From Rallus limicola (lineage: Eukaryota; Chordata; Aves; Gruiformes; Rallidae): a stretch of 64,000 bases of DNA. The translations under genes were made by a program, and so were the position numbers. The notes below the pieces were generated by a model. That model worked only from the letters and a program-made list of their open reading frames with translations, did not search any database and was not told where the DNA came from. Below, in pieces: positions 14,001 to 26,800 of the stretch (position 1 is the first letter of the stretch; each line of letters starts with the position of its first letter). Location of the stretch: contig JAKCOZ010000021.1 in the NCBI GenBank assembly GCA_022605955.1, positions 11,080,501 through 11,144,500 of the forward strand, written 5' to 3'.

Positions 14001-16193
14001 ACTGTGGGTGCAGTGAAGAAAGTTGAGGCGCGTTGCAGTGAGCACATGGATGTTACTCACTTTGGGAGGCCTTTAGACTCACTGTTGCCTGCTAATGCAT
14101 TTAGGGATGTGTTACATTACAGGCTGAACATCTGGCTTAGCTTTTACAGGAAACACTAGAGTGTCATCTTCTCCTGAAGTGTTAAATTCCACAAAATACT
14201 GTAATTATAGCCAAGCCGAGAAGTTAACCTCTACAGCATCATGAAGTTTGAGCTTCATGTGGCTGCTTTTGTGAGGCTGGAAAGTAAACACATTACCATT
14301 TAGAATTGTACAATGGTTGGTATCTTTCTTGTTCTGCTTCAGTGCAGTTTTGGTGGGGCTGATGGGCTTGGCACCTTTTGACACTGAGGCTTTGTATTGC
14401 AGCAGGGCAAATACAGGCAGTAGCAGCACACTCTAACCTTCAGTGCAGTGCAGCTAACCTGGGTTTGAAAGGAAAGTTAAATTTCTTTCTACTTAGAAAC
14501 ATGATTGCAGATGGGTGCCTACAGCAATGGTGGTTTTGGAAGGATGAATTTGTGACCCACACGACCTTCTTTTCACTCAGTTGTCAAATGAAAAAAAAAA
14601 TATTAGGGCATTATGGCCAAATTTTAATGCAATCATATAAAAATATTCAGATGAATATATTTTATATGTTCTTTGCCAGCTCCAAGCCTCAGTCTTCTCT
14701 TCCTTGTATGTAGCTGATTTACAGCTACATGGCAGCAGGATGTATCAGCTTGTGTCTTGCCTCAGGTGAGAGTTAAGACCTACCTTGCTGAGAGGGTAAG
14801 TCACCAAATTACAAAAGAATCTCTATTCCAAAAGAAGTAGAGAGATCAGAGTAAAATATTGGACAAACAATGCTACTAAATATCACTGAAGGCTTGCTGT
14901 ACTTGGATCATGCCAAGGGGGTCAGCTGATTGCTCTTGAACAAAGCTGATCGTTTTGACCACAAGGACACGGCAGAGTCACTGAGAAGCTATGACACTTT
15001 CCAGGTATGAAGGCCATCAGTTTGACAGGAAAATCTTGAAATTATTTTGTCCATGGTGTTCATGGAATTTTAATCCATGCTGAAGCAACTCTTTCCTTTT
15101 TCTAGATAACCTTGATTTTTATTTTTTTCCCCTCTCCTAACTAAAGCAACGGGAAGTCTCATGTTTGTAGGGGTGTGAAGTCAGGTTGAGCAGTTCTTTA
15201 TGTACAGACTTTGTAAATATGTGATTATGCACATAATAGGATGAAGATGAATCCGTTTTGTGGAACTTTGGGCCTCTCTGATTTCCTCTGGAAGTGATTT
15301 CCCATGAGCAGAGATGGATTTTAGTAAAGCAGAGAGAATGCTCACAACAGGGAGCCACTTGAATGGGAGCTTTTGTACGACAAGCACAACTCGAACAAAG
15401 CAAAATAAGTTGAAATAAGCAGATCTGTCTTCTCAAAGGATGATTTGGTGTCATATTTACCAACAGATTCAGAGGTCAATTCTTTGCTGGATTCAATGGG
15501 TCTGTTATTCAAAAGCCACTCCTATAAAACATTAGCTGTGTCAGCTTCTTTCCTAAGATATGAAAGAAGGGGAGAACTTATCTGTGGATCTTACTGTGAG
15601 CAGCAGCTCCTTTTGTATCATGAGTAGATCACATGTGGAGATACCACCATTTATTTCTAAACTAAGTACAGTCCAGATAATTAAATGGTGTATTCCAACA
15701 CAGCCCTTTAAGAGACAGACACATGCTTTCCCTCTGAGGCAGTAGGACTTGGTAAATGTCTTGCATTGGTTTTCTCATCCCCCATTGAAAGTTCCCCTAG
15801 TGAAGCCCTCAGATAGTGGGGACAGATCCTGTAGCCCAGCTCAGTGAAAGCAGAGTCATAAAAGCTGTTCCACGTTAGAAAGGAAAAATATTCAAGATCT
15901 GTCTGAGGAGCTACCTGAGCTTCAGTGTAGTTTGGGTCCAGCAGTTATCAGTGAGCAAATACATGTTCAGGATGTTGGAAAGCTAGATTTCTGTTGCTGA
16001 TTGGAACAAGTGAAAGTTAGTTTACTGTTTGGGAAACTGCTCACCTAACCCCTTGTTTCTTTTAGTTGAACTTTGAAGAGTGTAAAGGAATAAAATGTAC
16101 AGGTCATCATTAATACTCACTTTCATTATTTTTCTTGTCATAGAAAAAGGTTTGCATCTTGAGAATAGTCTTCACCTCTGAAGTGTATAGGGA

Positions 16194-16224
16194 ATATATA
16201 TATATATATAAAAAAAAATAAAAG
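16194..16224. repeat. (AT)n followed by A-rich run
   Basis: About eight AT units run straight into an A-rich stretch broken by a single T. Confidence 0.9.
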
Positions 16225-19200
16225 AATGGAGTCTCATTGTCCAGTAAGACCCTCTTAGAGCCAAAATAAAGGTAATGGAAAAGCTTGTACTAGTTTTGTA
16301 TTTACTAAAACATTTATCATCTTGTGAAATGTGTATACTTTAGGGCCTGACGGTGTTGTTAATTATGAAAACATTCTATAGCATTTGAGAGATGAGAGAC
16401 TGTTATGTGCTTTCATGTGGATCTTCTACAGAACATTGTGTCCTCCTCTGCTTGTTTTACAGAATTCAAGTTTCATTCTATGCTAACCTCATTAACTTCA
16501 TTATGCAATCCTTATCTCTTCCCCAGAGACTTGTCCATTGTCAAGGGCAGCTGCATTTGCTTATTACAAGAACTTCAGTCATCAATACAAAGCAAAGCTC
16601 TTAATAGAACCCCAGGTTACAATTATAAATCTATCCCAATTTCTGAAGTGCAGTAGCAATATATAGCTTTGGATTTAGCATTCACCCTAAGGGCTGCTAC
16701 TTATATATATTTGTAATTGGTTTTCACCAAAAATTGTCTTCTCTACTAGATGGAAAAATAAGTACTATTGTGCCTTAACAAGTCAGACCTTATTTATTTT
16801 CTAGATGAATGGGTAAAATGGAGAGTCCTACATCTGTGGAAATTTGTGTGTGTCTCAACATACCCCAGACGTGTTCTAGTGTATTGCTGTGAAGCAGACT
16901 GAGTATCCTACAGGCAGAGATAGTTGAAATTCAGATCCTGCAATTCAGATAGGTCCTATTATATGTTTACTTCTAATATTTCAGAAAATCCTTTCTTCCC
17001 AAATCAGGACTAATTGGCTGGCTATAATTGTGAGAGTAGTGAGTTGTAATATTAAGGATGAATCAACGTTTCTTTTGCTTGTTGTGGAAATGGGTTGGAA
17101 AAGGACTGTTCAGGAGCTACAGCTCTTAAGGACAGACTGGATTTTGCAGTGTGATTCTGTATCTGGTTAGGCCAAAATTTCTCTTTTTGAACATAGTATT
17201 TATGTTTTGCAAAATCAGAGTTATTGCTGCAGATAACTGATGCACAGAACTAATAAATTGTAATGCTTATGTAGTAACTAGGACAACAGAATGTGGGAAG
17301 CAAGCAATGCAATGTAAGCCCTTGGTCTCAGTCCAGGACAGTGCATTGTTAAGGGGGAAAGCCTGAAGTGTCTTGCTATTACACCATCCTTCTGGGTCAA
17401 AGGAACTTTGCTTTTTGCCTGCTGTGAAGAGAAGTGATATAATTTCACCTACCCTCTCCTCCTGGTACCATATTCTATCAGTGTGCTGGAATTTTTTATA
17501 TATGAGCAAATCTAAAATCTGCAGTGGAGACCCCTCACATCAGGACTGGATTCAACTTTCTAGGCATGATTCCAGGATTTAAGTGTTACAGAATGCTTTG
17601 GGAAGAACTTGGAGCTGACATTTCTCTGGGAGATGTTAATGAAAGGAAGGGGGTGAGAGGCGGCTGGTTTCCTTAGGAACACAAAGACCTTAAACATTCC
17701 AGTTCTGCTGCATTCTTGTATTGGTTCCCTGTAACATTTTATATTGATTCCAGGATTCTTTCACATTTGCTCTACTGAAATAATTAAGAGATTTGTGAGC
17801 ATTTCACTAACATTCTGTCATCTGATGCACTTTCTGATTAAAAATCCCTGGATCGTTTTATGTGTCTCAGTTTGATTATTGGAACAACTTATAATGCTGC
17901 TGCTTGAAAGTAGAACTGATTTTCTAGGGACATCTGTGCTGATCAGTTGTTCATCTTATTTGTAACAAAATTTAAATAGCATGCACACTTCTCCTTTTAA
18001 ATGCTCTGAGCAGTGTTGATTTTCTTGCATTTAATAGTCAGGTTTCCTGTGGGGTTTTTTTGTGGGTACTGAAGTTATAAATGCATTTCTGTAGATAAGA
18101 CTTCAGAAATAGAAACGTAAGCATCAGTGGAAAGGTGTGCTGAGTGCAGAAGTATGGGTGCTAGCTTACCTCAGTCTTCTGTAGTTACTGCAATGTAAAA
18201 TTGATGCTTCTGGGTCAGTGACAGCTTAGGTTGCCATGTGACACTTCGGTAACTGAGCCCATCTTTCTTTGTGAGGGAGGCTTTCAGCTCCTCATATTTC
18301 TTCTTTGTGGGTGAATATTGAAGAGAGCACTGGGGAAGTAAGTTTTCATCGCACTGTTTAATGTGGCAATGACTTTGGAGGCTGTCGGGAATCCTGGAGT
18401 TACAGTCTGATCATGTCATCATTCCTCTAGTTCCTAGAAGAGAGAGTTGCTGAACTACCAGGCACTGGAGAGACTTAATGTTGGTACATTCAGCTTCCAG
18501 ATAAGTGTCGGGAGCCAAAGAGGCATGTCTGATGCTTTCATTTTGTTCACTAAATGCCCCAAATCCTGAGAATGTCAGAGACTGAGGATTGAGGGCTTTA
18601 CCAACTTCATGAATCTTCAGATTTTAGAAATAGAACAAGATCCTTTTACACCATTTGAATACGTATCCCTTAATGCATAACAAAAGAGCTTTGGAACAAA
18701 GAGGAAACAGCTGTATTTTTTATGAGAAGGTTTGTAGGTAGCGTCAATTATAATGGTTGCTATGTGAGACTGAGGGCTGGAATCCATCCCTGTGTTGCTA
18801 TGTGACATCAGTGTCACACTTGATACCTGAACAGTAAAATCACATATCCTATTTAAAATGCCTTTCCAGATTTCACCCCATCAATAGAACCTTTATGGAG
18901 CGTTTTAGAATTGGAGCTCCTCAGGAGCCAGCATCATTGCAATCAGTACACAAAAACGGGTTACTTCAAGCTAGAAACTGGGCCTTGAGCAGAATCTTGA
19001 ATCACAGGAACTGTAGGCAATGTTATGCAAATCTCAGTCTGACAGAGGCTCTCACTTCTTGGTGCTCTCCTTGTGACTTAAAGCAGACATTGAAAGGATG
19101 GATAGAGCTGTACCGTGACTTCTTTTATTATTTTCATGTAGCCCTGTGTGGACAAAGTACTCCTTTCTTCCCTGAATTGTTTCCTTCCCAGGCCCGACTG

Positions 19201-21861
19201 TTACTCTTTCTCCTTGTGTGCAGACTGTCACTTTAGTCCTTGTTTACACAAGCAGATGTGCTCATGTAACGTGAGAAGTGATTTTAAACCAAATCACTGT
19301 CAAACCTCTTTCAGCAGTGGCTGTTTGCAGTTTAGCTTAGATCAACTGGGGACAATTTAAAACCAACCTGGCACAAGATAGAAATCAAAGCATGTACACA
19401 GATGTTTGCACCTGCTTAACTAAATCCCTTTAAATCAAGAAGGTCAAAATACTATCTGTTCCCCACATTTGAAAAATCTGATGCTTTTTCGTTGCCACTT
19501 AAAGTCTGGATATGAGTTACCACTTCAGCTCTGTTATTGTAACTGCCTCACTTCTGGCTTCTGTGATAAGGATGTTCTTAGCAGCCAGTTGCCCAGTATT
19601 TGCTACAGTCAGGTCAGGGCACCAGTAAACCTAACCCTTTGGAAAGCACCAGCTTTGGCTTCCTCAGCAACCCAAGCAGTGAAATGGTAGTTTTGGCTTG
19701 ATGAAAGTTTTTTACTAATTTAATTGAACCAGTGTAAACTTGTGTACAAATACTTCTTTACATTCACTGGATGAGCTAAGGAGGTTTTAGACTTCAATAG
19801 GTAATCAAGAGTTCAGTGGCTTCTAGCTAAGGGCTCATTGGAGTTTTTTCACTTGTGAAATTTGACTAGAAATGGCATGAATGATTATTTGCTGTTTTGT
19901 GATGTTACCATATTTCTGTAGTTACATTTTCAGCACTGAAGTTCAGTTATGTGAACTTAAGGAGTAAAGAGGGGAAAAAGAACCCTGAAAATCATGCAGT
20001 CAAATATAATACTGACCACAGGCTCCACCTTGAAGAGGAGGTCTGCTTTTTTGGACTTAATTTCATGTACCTGCTTGGTAAAGGTGTAGTTGTCCACAAA
20101 ACTGGCTTCACTGGGATGTTGGTTCCTCTCTGGCATAGTTAGTGCTATTTTTTCCCCCTCTGGATTTATATTGGTTTTAAAAACCTTATCTGTGCATCAG
20201 ATCTTCCTGCAGGAGATGTATTTTTCTGGGCTCAATTTTCACCAAATTATTTCAGCTACTTTTGCTTCTTTCTGGAAATGCTGAAGTTCATGTTCGCTCC
20301 CTTCTCTCCCTTTCTGTTGTGAGATGGCTCTGATACACTGCTTGAGAATATATTTTGCTATAGTTGATTTAAAGTGAACTATTAGTAAGTTGTGTGGTTG
20401 ATGATGATGACCAGAATCCACAGAAACATCTGTCATCTTCACAATAAATGCTAAATTTATTAGCATAATAAATGTTGAATTAGGATTCTGCCAATTCATT
20501 AAGGAGCAAAAGACACCTCTCTGTTAGAAGAATCACCTCTCTTTAACATGAATGTGTAATCCCAGTTATGCTAGAGTATCCAGTTGTAGAACATTGCACT
20601 GAGGATAGATTTCACCATTGGACAGCAGGCTGTATGTTTTCCTATTGCAAATTAGCGTGGAACCACCTTCAGCACAAACATGCAACTCTTGTAGCAGAGC
20701 CATGAAGGTGGAGGAACACAAGTAGCAGCCAGAGGAGCTGGTAACTCAGTGATGAACCATAGAATGAAATGTCTTGCAATTACTCTGACTAGAGGGTCTG
20801 AGTTCTTAACACAGAAAACAATTTCACTGGGCCAGATATGGGAGAGAGGTGTAGGAGGGTATCACTTTTACTGCTTTTTTAAAATTTTCTGTACCTTTGA
20901 GGAGCAACATGAATCTTTTTTTGTTTTGTTTTATTACTGTGTCTGTGCTTGGGAATCCCTTTGCAGAGGGCTGGGAGCTGTAAAAACATGATCACTGCTT
21001 TTATAAAATGCCTTAAGTACCTCTGACAACAGCCTCAAAAGAAATGGAGCTTTTTTTCTTGCATTGTCATGGAATTTAAGTAATTCTCCAAGTATCAATA
21101 CAAAACAGAGTCCTTCCAGCAGCTGGTATTACCTCTGAGTAATGATACCTGCTTTTATCTCCTCTGTCTAGATCATAGGTAAGATACTTCCATCTTCATT
21201 ACACTGGAACAAGATGTGAATGGAGTTCGATACTACATTATTCTACTTCTGGTACACTTCATGGAGAAAAGAATGTAGTTGGCTCTTGATTTTTAGCAAC
21301 CAGCATGTTGATGGTAACAATAACAGGGATGTTGCAGAACCAGTGATTTTTAAGAGCACCTGCTTTGTACAAAGAAGCTGTAAATCTTAGAGAGACTTGT
21401 CATTTCTGGGTGTTTTGCAGAAAAAAATACCACTTCCTTCTCCATGCAGCCAGCTCAGAAGCAACCTGTCAACCCTGAAAGATGATTTACAAGAGCTAGT
21501 TATAAGTGCATGTCCTACAACAACATGATAGAATACAGGATGTGGAAAGAATTATTTGTGAGATATTTAGCCAGTCACAGAACTAACTCTGGAACATGGG
21601 TGGATAGGACAAGAGATTCGGTGATGATTGAAGCTTTAGCTGCTGTGTCTGAGCATTTAAAAAATCCTTGCACATCTTACTGGTATTACCTGGAATAAAC
21701 CTACCTGTGGGTAACAGTCACCATCATGAGCCTTTGGACAGCAGAGTATGTCTTTTAGTCATTTATTCTGTGGCTTGTGTGAGAGAGGCTAACCTACACT
21801 ACTACAGGGAATGAATCTTTACAATCTGCTAACATGAAGGAGAATATTATTCCTCCATTAC

Positions 21862-21982
21862 TCTTTTTTTTTTCTTCTTCTTTTTTTTTAATTTAAAGGG
21901 TATCAGTGACCAGTGTGATAACTCTAAAGGAAGTGGCACATAGGAGAGGTTTGTTTTTTTGTTTTTTTTTGTTTTTTTTTTA
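21862..21982. repeat. Paired T-rich blocks
   Basis: Two T-rich tracts, 21862-21893 (T-runs broken by CTTCTTC) and 21951-21982 (T-runs broken by single G), are separated by about 57 unique bases. They are low-complexity sequence on the + strand. Neither has flanking target duplications that would mark a retroposon tail. Confidence 0.85.
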
Positions 21983-23364
21983 AATAAACTGTGCTTTTAG
22001 TTCTTGAATGTCAGGTTCCCCTTACAGAAAGCAGTATTTCCCTATGTGTTTGAGGCAGATAACTCCTATTGCTTTGCAATTCAGCCAGATTGGCTTCCAT
22101 CACTATGTAGTTCAGAGACATCATTTTTAGCTCTAAGAGGCTTTCCAGTCTGAAGGCACTGTAATAGAATACTCAGGTTAAACTTAATTGTTCTTGGTGA
22201 GTGGAAGAGTAAGGAGGAAGGATTTAAGTGTATTTGCCAGTGTGTTTAAAATGCTTCTGTGGTGTATGCTTCAGTAGTATATCATAAGGTATAAGCTGAT
22301 TGAATCTTTTGCTGATTATAGAATAGTTTTGAAGAGTACAGCTGACATGTTGTGATCAAGCAGCTTCCTGGTACCTGCTTTCTTAAGGACTATTTAGGCT
22401 ACTCCATGAAAAATTGATGGCTGCTGTCATGAATAGAAGGTACTTCATGTGCAAGACGGCTCCATTAGTAGGAGATGTGTATTTTTGCATCCATTTGTGA
22501 AGATAAGAGTAGTTTTGTGTTTTCCTTTATTTGGTTCCCTTATGTTATCCTGGAAGCACATTTTTTTTAAAACCTCCCCACTCCCAACTAAAATCCAATG
22601 CTTTATTTGTCACTAGGATGTGAGTTTTCCATGCTTTCTTCTCAGATCCTCTTTTCATGTTCCCTCACTGGGTTTATTTTATGCCAGGGTCCTATAGGAA
22701 ATTAAGTCTAAAATGACTTCTATTCATATCTACTCCAAAATCTGTATTTTAAACCAGTCCCTTAAGAACATAATAGAAAACAAAAGTTACTAACTTGAGA
22801 CTGGAATGGCTCTGTGATTAAAATGGCTGGTCTCTAATTCTGCTCCTGCTGCTTGTTTGTAGTTTGGCTTTGTAATCTTCTCAGGGGCTTATGTTTCATG
22901 ACAATTTGCTTCCATTTTTAATTATCCAGCCTCTATAGTCAGTGCTCAACTTTCACAGGTGGTCACTGCCATGACTTGTATTCAAGTCAGTGTGAATTGT
23001 GTCACAAGACTGGTGTCTTTTCTGCTCTGTATGTGCTTGATCATAATTTAAGGGCAGCTCTGCACAAGGATGTTTCTCTGAAGGCTTTACCTTATTTTTA
23101 TCCTGGTTCTCTAATGACTCTCAGTTTATCATCTAGTATAGGTCCTACAGCTCTCACATAGTTTAAAAGCATATATCTGAGTGTATGTTCTTTTAATATT
23201 TATATAGACATAATGGGTCAAATGTGGAAAAACAAAATGGTAATGGAGTAAATGGAATATTGCTAATGGAAATCTAATATTAATTAGAAAAGAAAATATA
23301 GAAAACCCCCAGGAGGGACCAGGTCATAGACACAAAGAATGAAGGGAATGGAACCATAGAGACT

Positions 23365-23450
23365 TCAGGGTGAACTTCTCAACTCAATGGTATACCTAGT
23401 GTCCCATTGACTTGATAGGATTTCAACTAGATTTCACCCACAAAAGCAAC
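23365..23450. mobile_element. Possible ancient interspersed repeat fragment
   Basis: The stretch around CCCATTGACTTGATAGGATT followed by TTCAACTAGATTTCACCC resembles the CCATTGACTTCAATGG... motif of old sauropsid repeats. It lies about 260 bases before the MIR-like relic, so this may be an island of old insertions. The match is short and may be chance. Confidence 0.25.
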
Positions 23451-23711
23451 TAATCTGCTCCCTAAATTTGTATGCCAAGTACATGGAGAAGAGGTGCTTT
23501 GGTGAGTATTAAATGTTAGGATGTGAACATCATTTCTGGAAATTATCAGAAACAACAAGAGTGTGCTGGTGGATTGAGCAGTTTGTATTTGTTTTCTTAT
23601 GCTTCTTCCTTAAATGACTGCTCCTTGCTGCTATAAAAGATGGGATAAGTAGGCTTTGTCTAAGTCTGTGTAACACTTATGATGTCACAGTGAAGATACA
23701 GCCAAATGGTG

Positions 23712-23838
23712 TTGTTTCTATTTTACAAATGACAAAATACAAGTGGAGAAGTTGAAGCTATTTACTGCAGGTTGTAGGTAGCTTATTCCAGATTATAAGT
23801 GGCAGAATCTTATTGTTGGGACCTAAATTCAGGCATTG
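23712..23838 (-). mobile_element. Probable MIR-type SINE relic
   Basis: The + strand resembles the reverse complement of the 3' half of MIR, the tRNA-derived SINE spread in early amniotes. In order it shows an ATTTTACAAATGA block (consensus ATTTTACAGATGAGG), GGAGAAGTTGAAG (AGAGAAGTTAAG), an AGGTTGTAGGTAGC block (AAGGTCACACAGCTAG), ATAAGTGGCAGAATC (GTAAGTGGCAGAGCC) and finally GGGACCTAAATTCAGGCA (GGATTTGAACCCAGG). The order and spacing of all five blocks are kept, which makes chance unlikely. It is heavily diverged, as expected for an element over 150 million years old in a bird. Subfamily and exact ends cannot be given by eye. Confidence 0.55.
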
Positions 23839-26800
23839 GTAGTTTGTCATTCTGTGTTTAAATTTAACAACACTGAATAGATTGTGACTAGAGAACAATA
23901 AGTTAACCCTTGACACCAAAAGACAAAAGCTTTTTCATTAGTGCAAAAATATTTTCCTCTAAACAATCTTGTGTGTTTTGGCAGGGTGTGAAACAATTCC
24001 CTTCTGTTGGGCTAGTCATGTTGATTTAAAGAAGCTGAAGTCTCTAGAAACAATACACAAGAAACACAAAGGGTAAGAATAATCTGGACTCACAGCAGAG
24101 AAGTGAATGACAAAAGTCTCTTCATACTTCCTGTGAAATTCTGTATGCAAAGAAGTCTTAAACAACTGAAGAGGGGGAAAGTGTAAGAAAGGGTTAGAGG
24201 AACTGAAGTTCTATATGTGTTTGTGTATTTATGAATACAAAAACCCCATCAGCCTTGGTACCAGCTGTAGGTATTTTGATTTCTGTGAAATCTTTTTTAA
24301 CCAGTTCTAAGTTGCACTGGTGATCTGACATGTAAGCCATGTCCCATGGTGTCTTACTGACCAGGAGTTCCCATGTTAAACATCTATCTGAGAGAGGCAG
24401 GGGCTAAGAGCTTCACATGAAATTTGGAGATCCAGTTGCAGTGAATGTGGAGGCACTAAGACCAAGAGGAACAGATCCTGCCAGATGTTAAACCTAAGAG
24501 CATATCTTGGAGTAATGTGAACTGAAAGGCATAGAGCACTTAACTGTGCTGTCTTCATTGCTCCATGAACTGGCTGCATGGATCCAGTGTGGGTTGTGTC
24601 TCTTCCAAGGCCTGGGAAGAGTCTGTCCCATATGGAGAAGAGCCTACCTTCTGATATAGAAGTGATGTATTTGCTATCCTCTCACCACTAGACTAGAAAA
24701 AAGTATCCTATCAGATACTGTAAGCCTCACATAAGGATGTTGTAACTAGATTAATCAGAGAGTGAGAAAATAAACAATGGAGCATGCATAGAAACCATGT
24801 CAAGGTATGTGAATATGTTCTGGGCAGTGCTTGTGTTGCCACCATCACTTTTTTCATTGTGTCCAAGATGAAAAATAGTTCTGGCTTAGGTCAAAATTTA
24901 TTGAATTCTGGGAAAACATTTAGACATCTTCTAATTTTTAAACAAGGGTTCTTTGGAGTCACTCCACTGAGATAAAGGTGAGTGCACACTCCAGTGCTGT
25001 GCTATGCCAGGGCAGTGTGTGAAACTTTGTAAGGAAAAGTTGGCCTTGTATTCAGCTCCCACACGTCTTTACAGGTCTGCCTTCTCCTTCACCCATATTC
25101 TCTATTGTTCCTTCTGCTGTTTCTGGAAAAGGCTGAAGGAAAGAAGTTTGAATTCTGGGAAGGAAATTGTCACTTGTGCTGTGCCTCCTTTTGAACAGGC
25201 TCTTTTGGATCATGGTGATTTCAGTGAAGCACATGTAAAGGTATTGTGGAGATATTCTGATGAGAACAAGTGGGCTTCAGTATCTATAACATCTCTTTGC
25301 CTGTGCCTAGCTGTGCTATATTTTTCTTACATCGTTATTCAGTTTCTGATCAAAGTTCCTCTCATAATTACCTGAAATACTTAGTTTCTACCTATTTTAA
25401 TATGATCAATATTCTATTTCTTTATGGAGGGGTTTGAAATATCCTGATATTTTGCATAGAGATTGCTTGAAGCACACCACCCCTCCCTTGCAAATTAATT
25501 GTGATTTATTAAGCTTTTGTAGGAAAGATATCAAAGCCAAGAGGCACTTAAAACAGATTTTCCTGTAATAGCCCTGTGGTTATTTTGTGGCTTCAGCATT
25601 CAGATATCAAAATTTAATTCTTTGAATTAAGTGGAAATGATTATTAGATAAAATACTTAGAAAATAAAGAAATGGCAGCATTGTCTATGAAGAACGAAAG
25701 GTATTTCTTAGAAATTGCTCTCCTTAGCTTGGGGAGTAAGGCTTAATATTATTTGTTATAGCAGTAAAGTTATAATGCAGTGGATTTTGAAGGGAATGTT
25801 AGGATAATAGGAAGGTTTTGCAAGTATCAGACTATAATTAATTGCCTGGATTCCAAACAGTCATTGCTATTAGCTTCCTGCCTCCTGTATAAAGTGCCAG
25901 CAGCATTATAATGCACAAGAGGACCTTGGGTCCAGGGTCATGGGTTACATCTCAGAAGGTTTCCCTGCATGTATGGTTAATTCCTTTAAGAGTTCTGCCC
26001 TAAAGATAAAGTTTGGTTTGTGACAGTTCTTCCATAATTAGAAGTGTTGCTGGCAGCTGTAGGGCCAGGGGTAAGATAAAGATGATGTACCAGCCTGCCT
26101 CTATGTTCAGTAATTGACAAGCCATCAGGACCAATATGATGAAAGCTATGTAAATTAGCACTATGATAATGAGCTAGAAATCTCATCAGTAGGAAAGAAC
26201 CTGTCACCTTTAAGGCTGAGGTCAACACTTAATTCTGTACAATGATGTCAGTTGAATCAATGTGTGCATTTGAAACAGGCTGATCCTGTGTTATGGGATG
26301 CCAAGGAGAGAAGAGCAACCAGGGAAGTGAGAGTCAGTACAGACAGTGAGTGTTGAGTAATTCCTGTTGTCTGAGGTGTGTCAGACTGAGCATCCATATT
26401 GATAATTAACCTTAATATATCCTTCCAGCTGACCAGTGCAACTTTTCAAACTAACAATATACTTTGGTGACACCTTTGCTTGCCAAAATGGCACTTTTGA
26501 CTTGTGTTTTTATGCACAGACACAGGGTTAAGGAGAGCACCAAGCCCTCTCTCAGAACAGAGAGAGAAAGTAAACCAGAAGGGGAAGGAGAAGGGAGAGA
26601 ATCTGGAAGACTCTTCCTCTTAAGAATATCTTAGGATCACTCTCACAGGATGAGCCTTGGTTTTATGTTCCTGGAGAGAAATCCCCATGTAGGAAGTAGT
26701 ATGCTGTCCTCTTCATCTGTTTGTGATGCTGAAGGGCTGTAGCAGCATAGCTGAGTTACATGGCCAGCACGCCAAGGAATCTGTAGATTCTTTCTTTGAA

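Noticed and set aside
22815..22920. Second MIR-like stretch on the + strand
   Set aside because: A few short blocks (GGCTGGTCTCTAATTCTGCT, CTTCTCAGGGG) recall MIR, but order and spacing fit poorly compared with the copy at 23712-23838.
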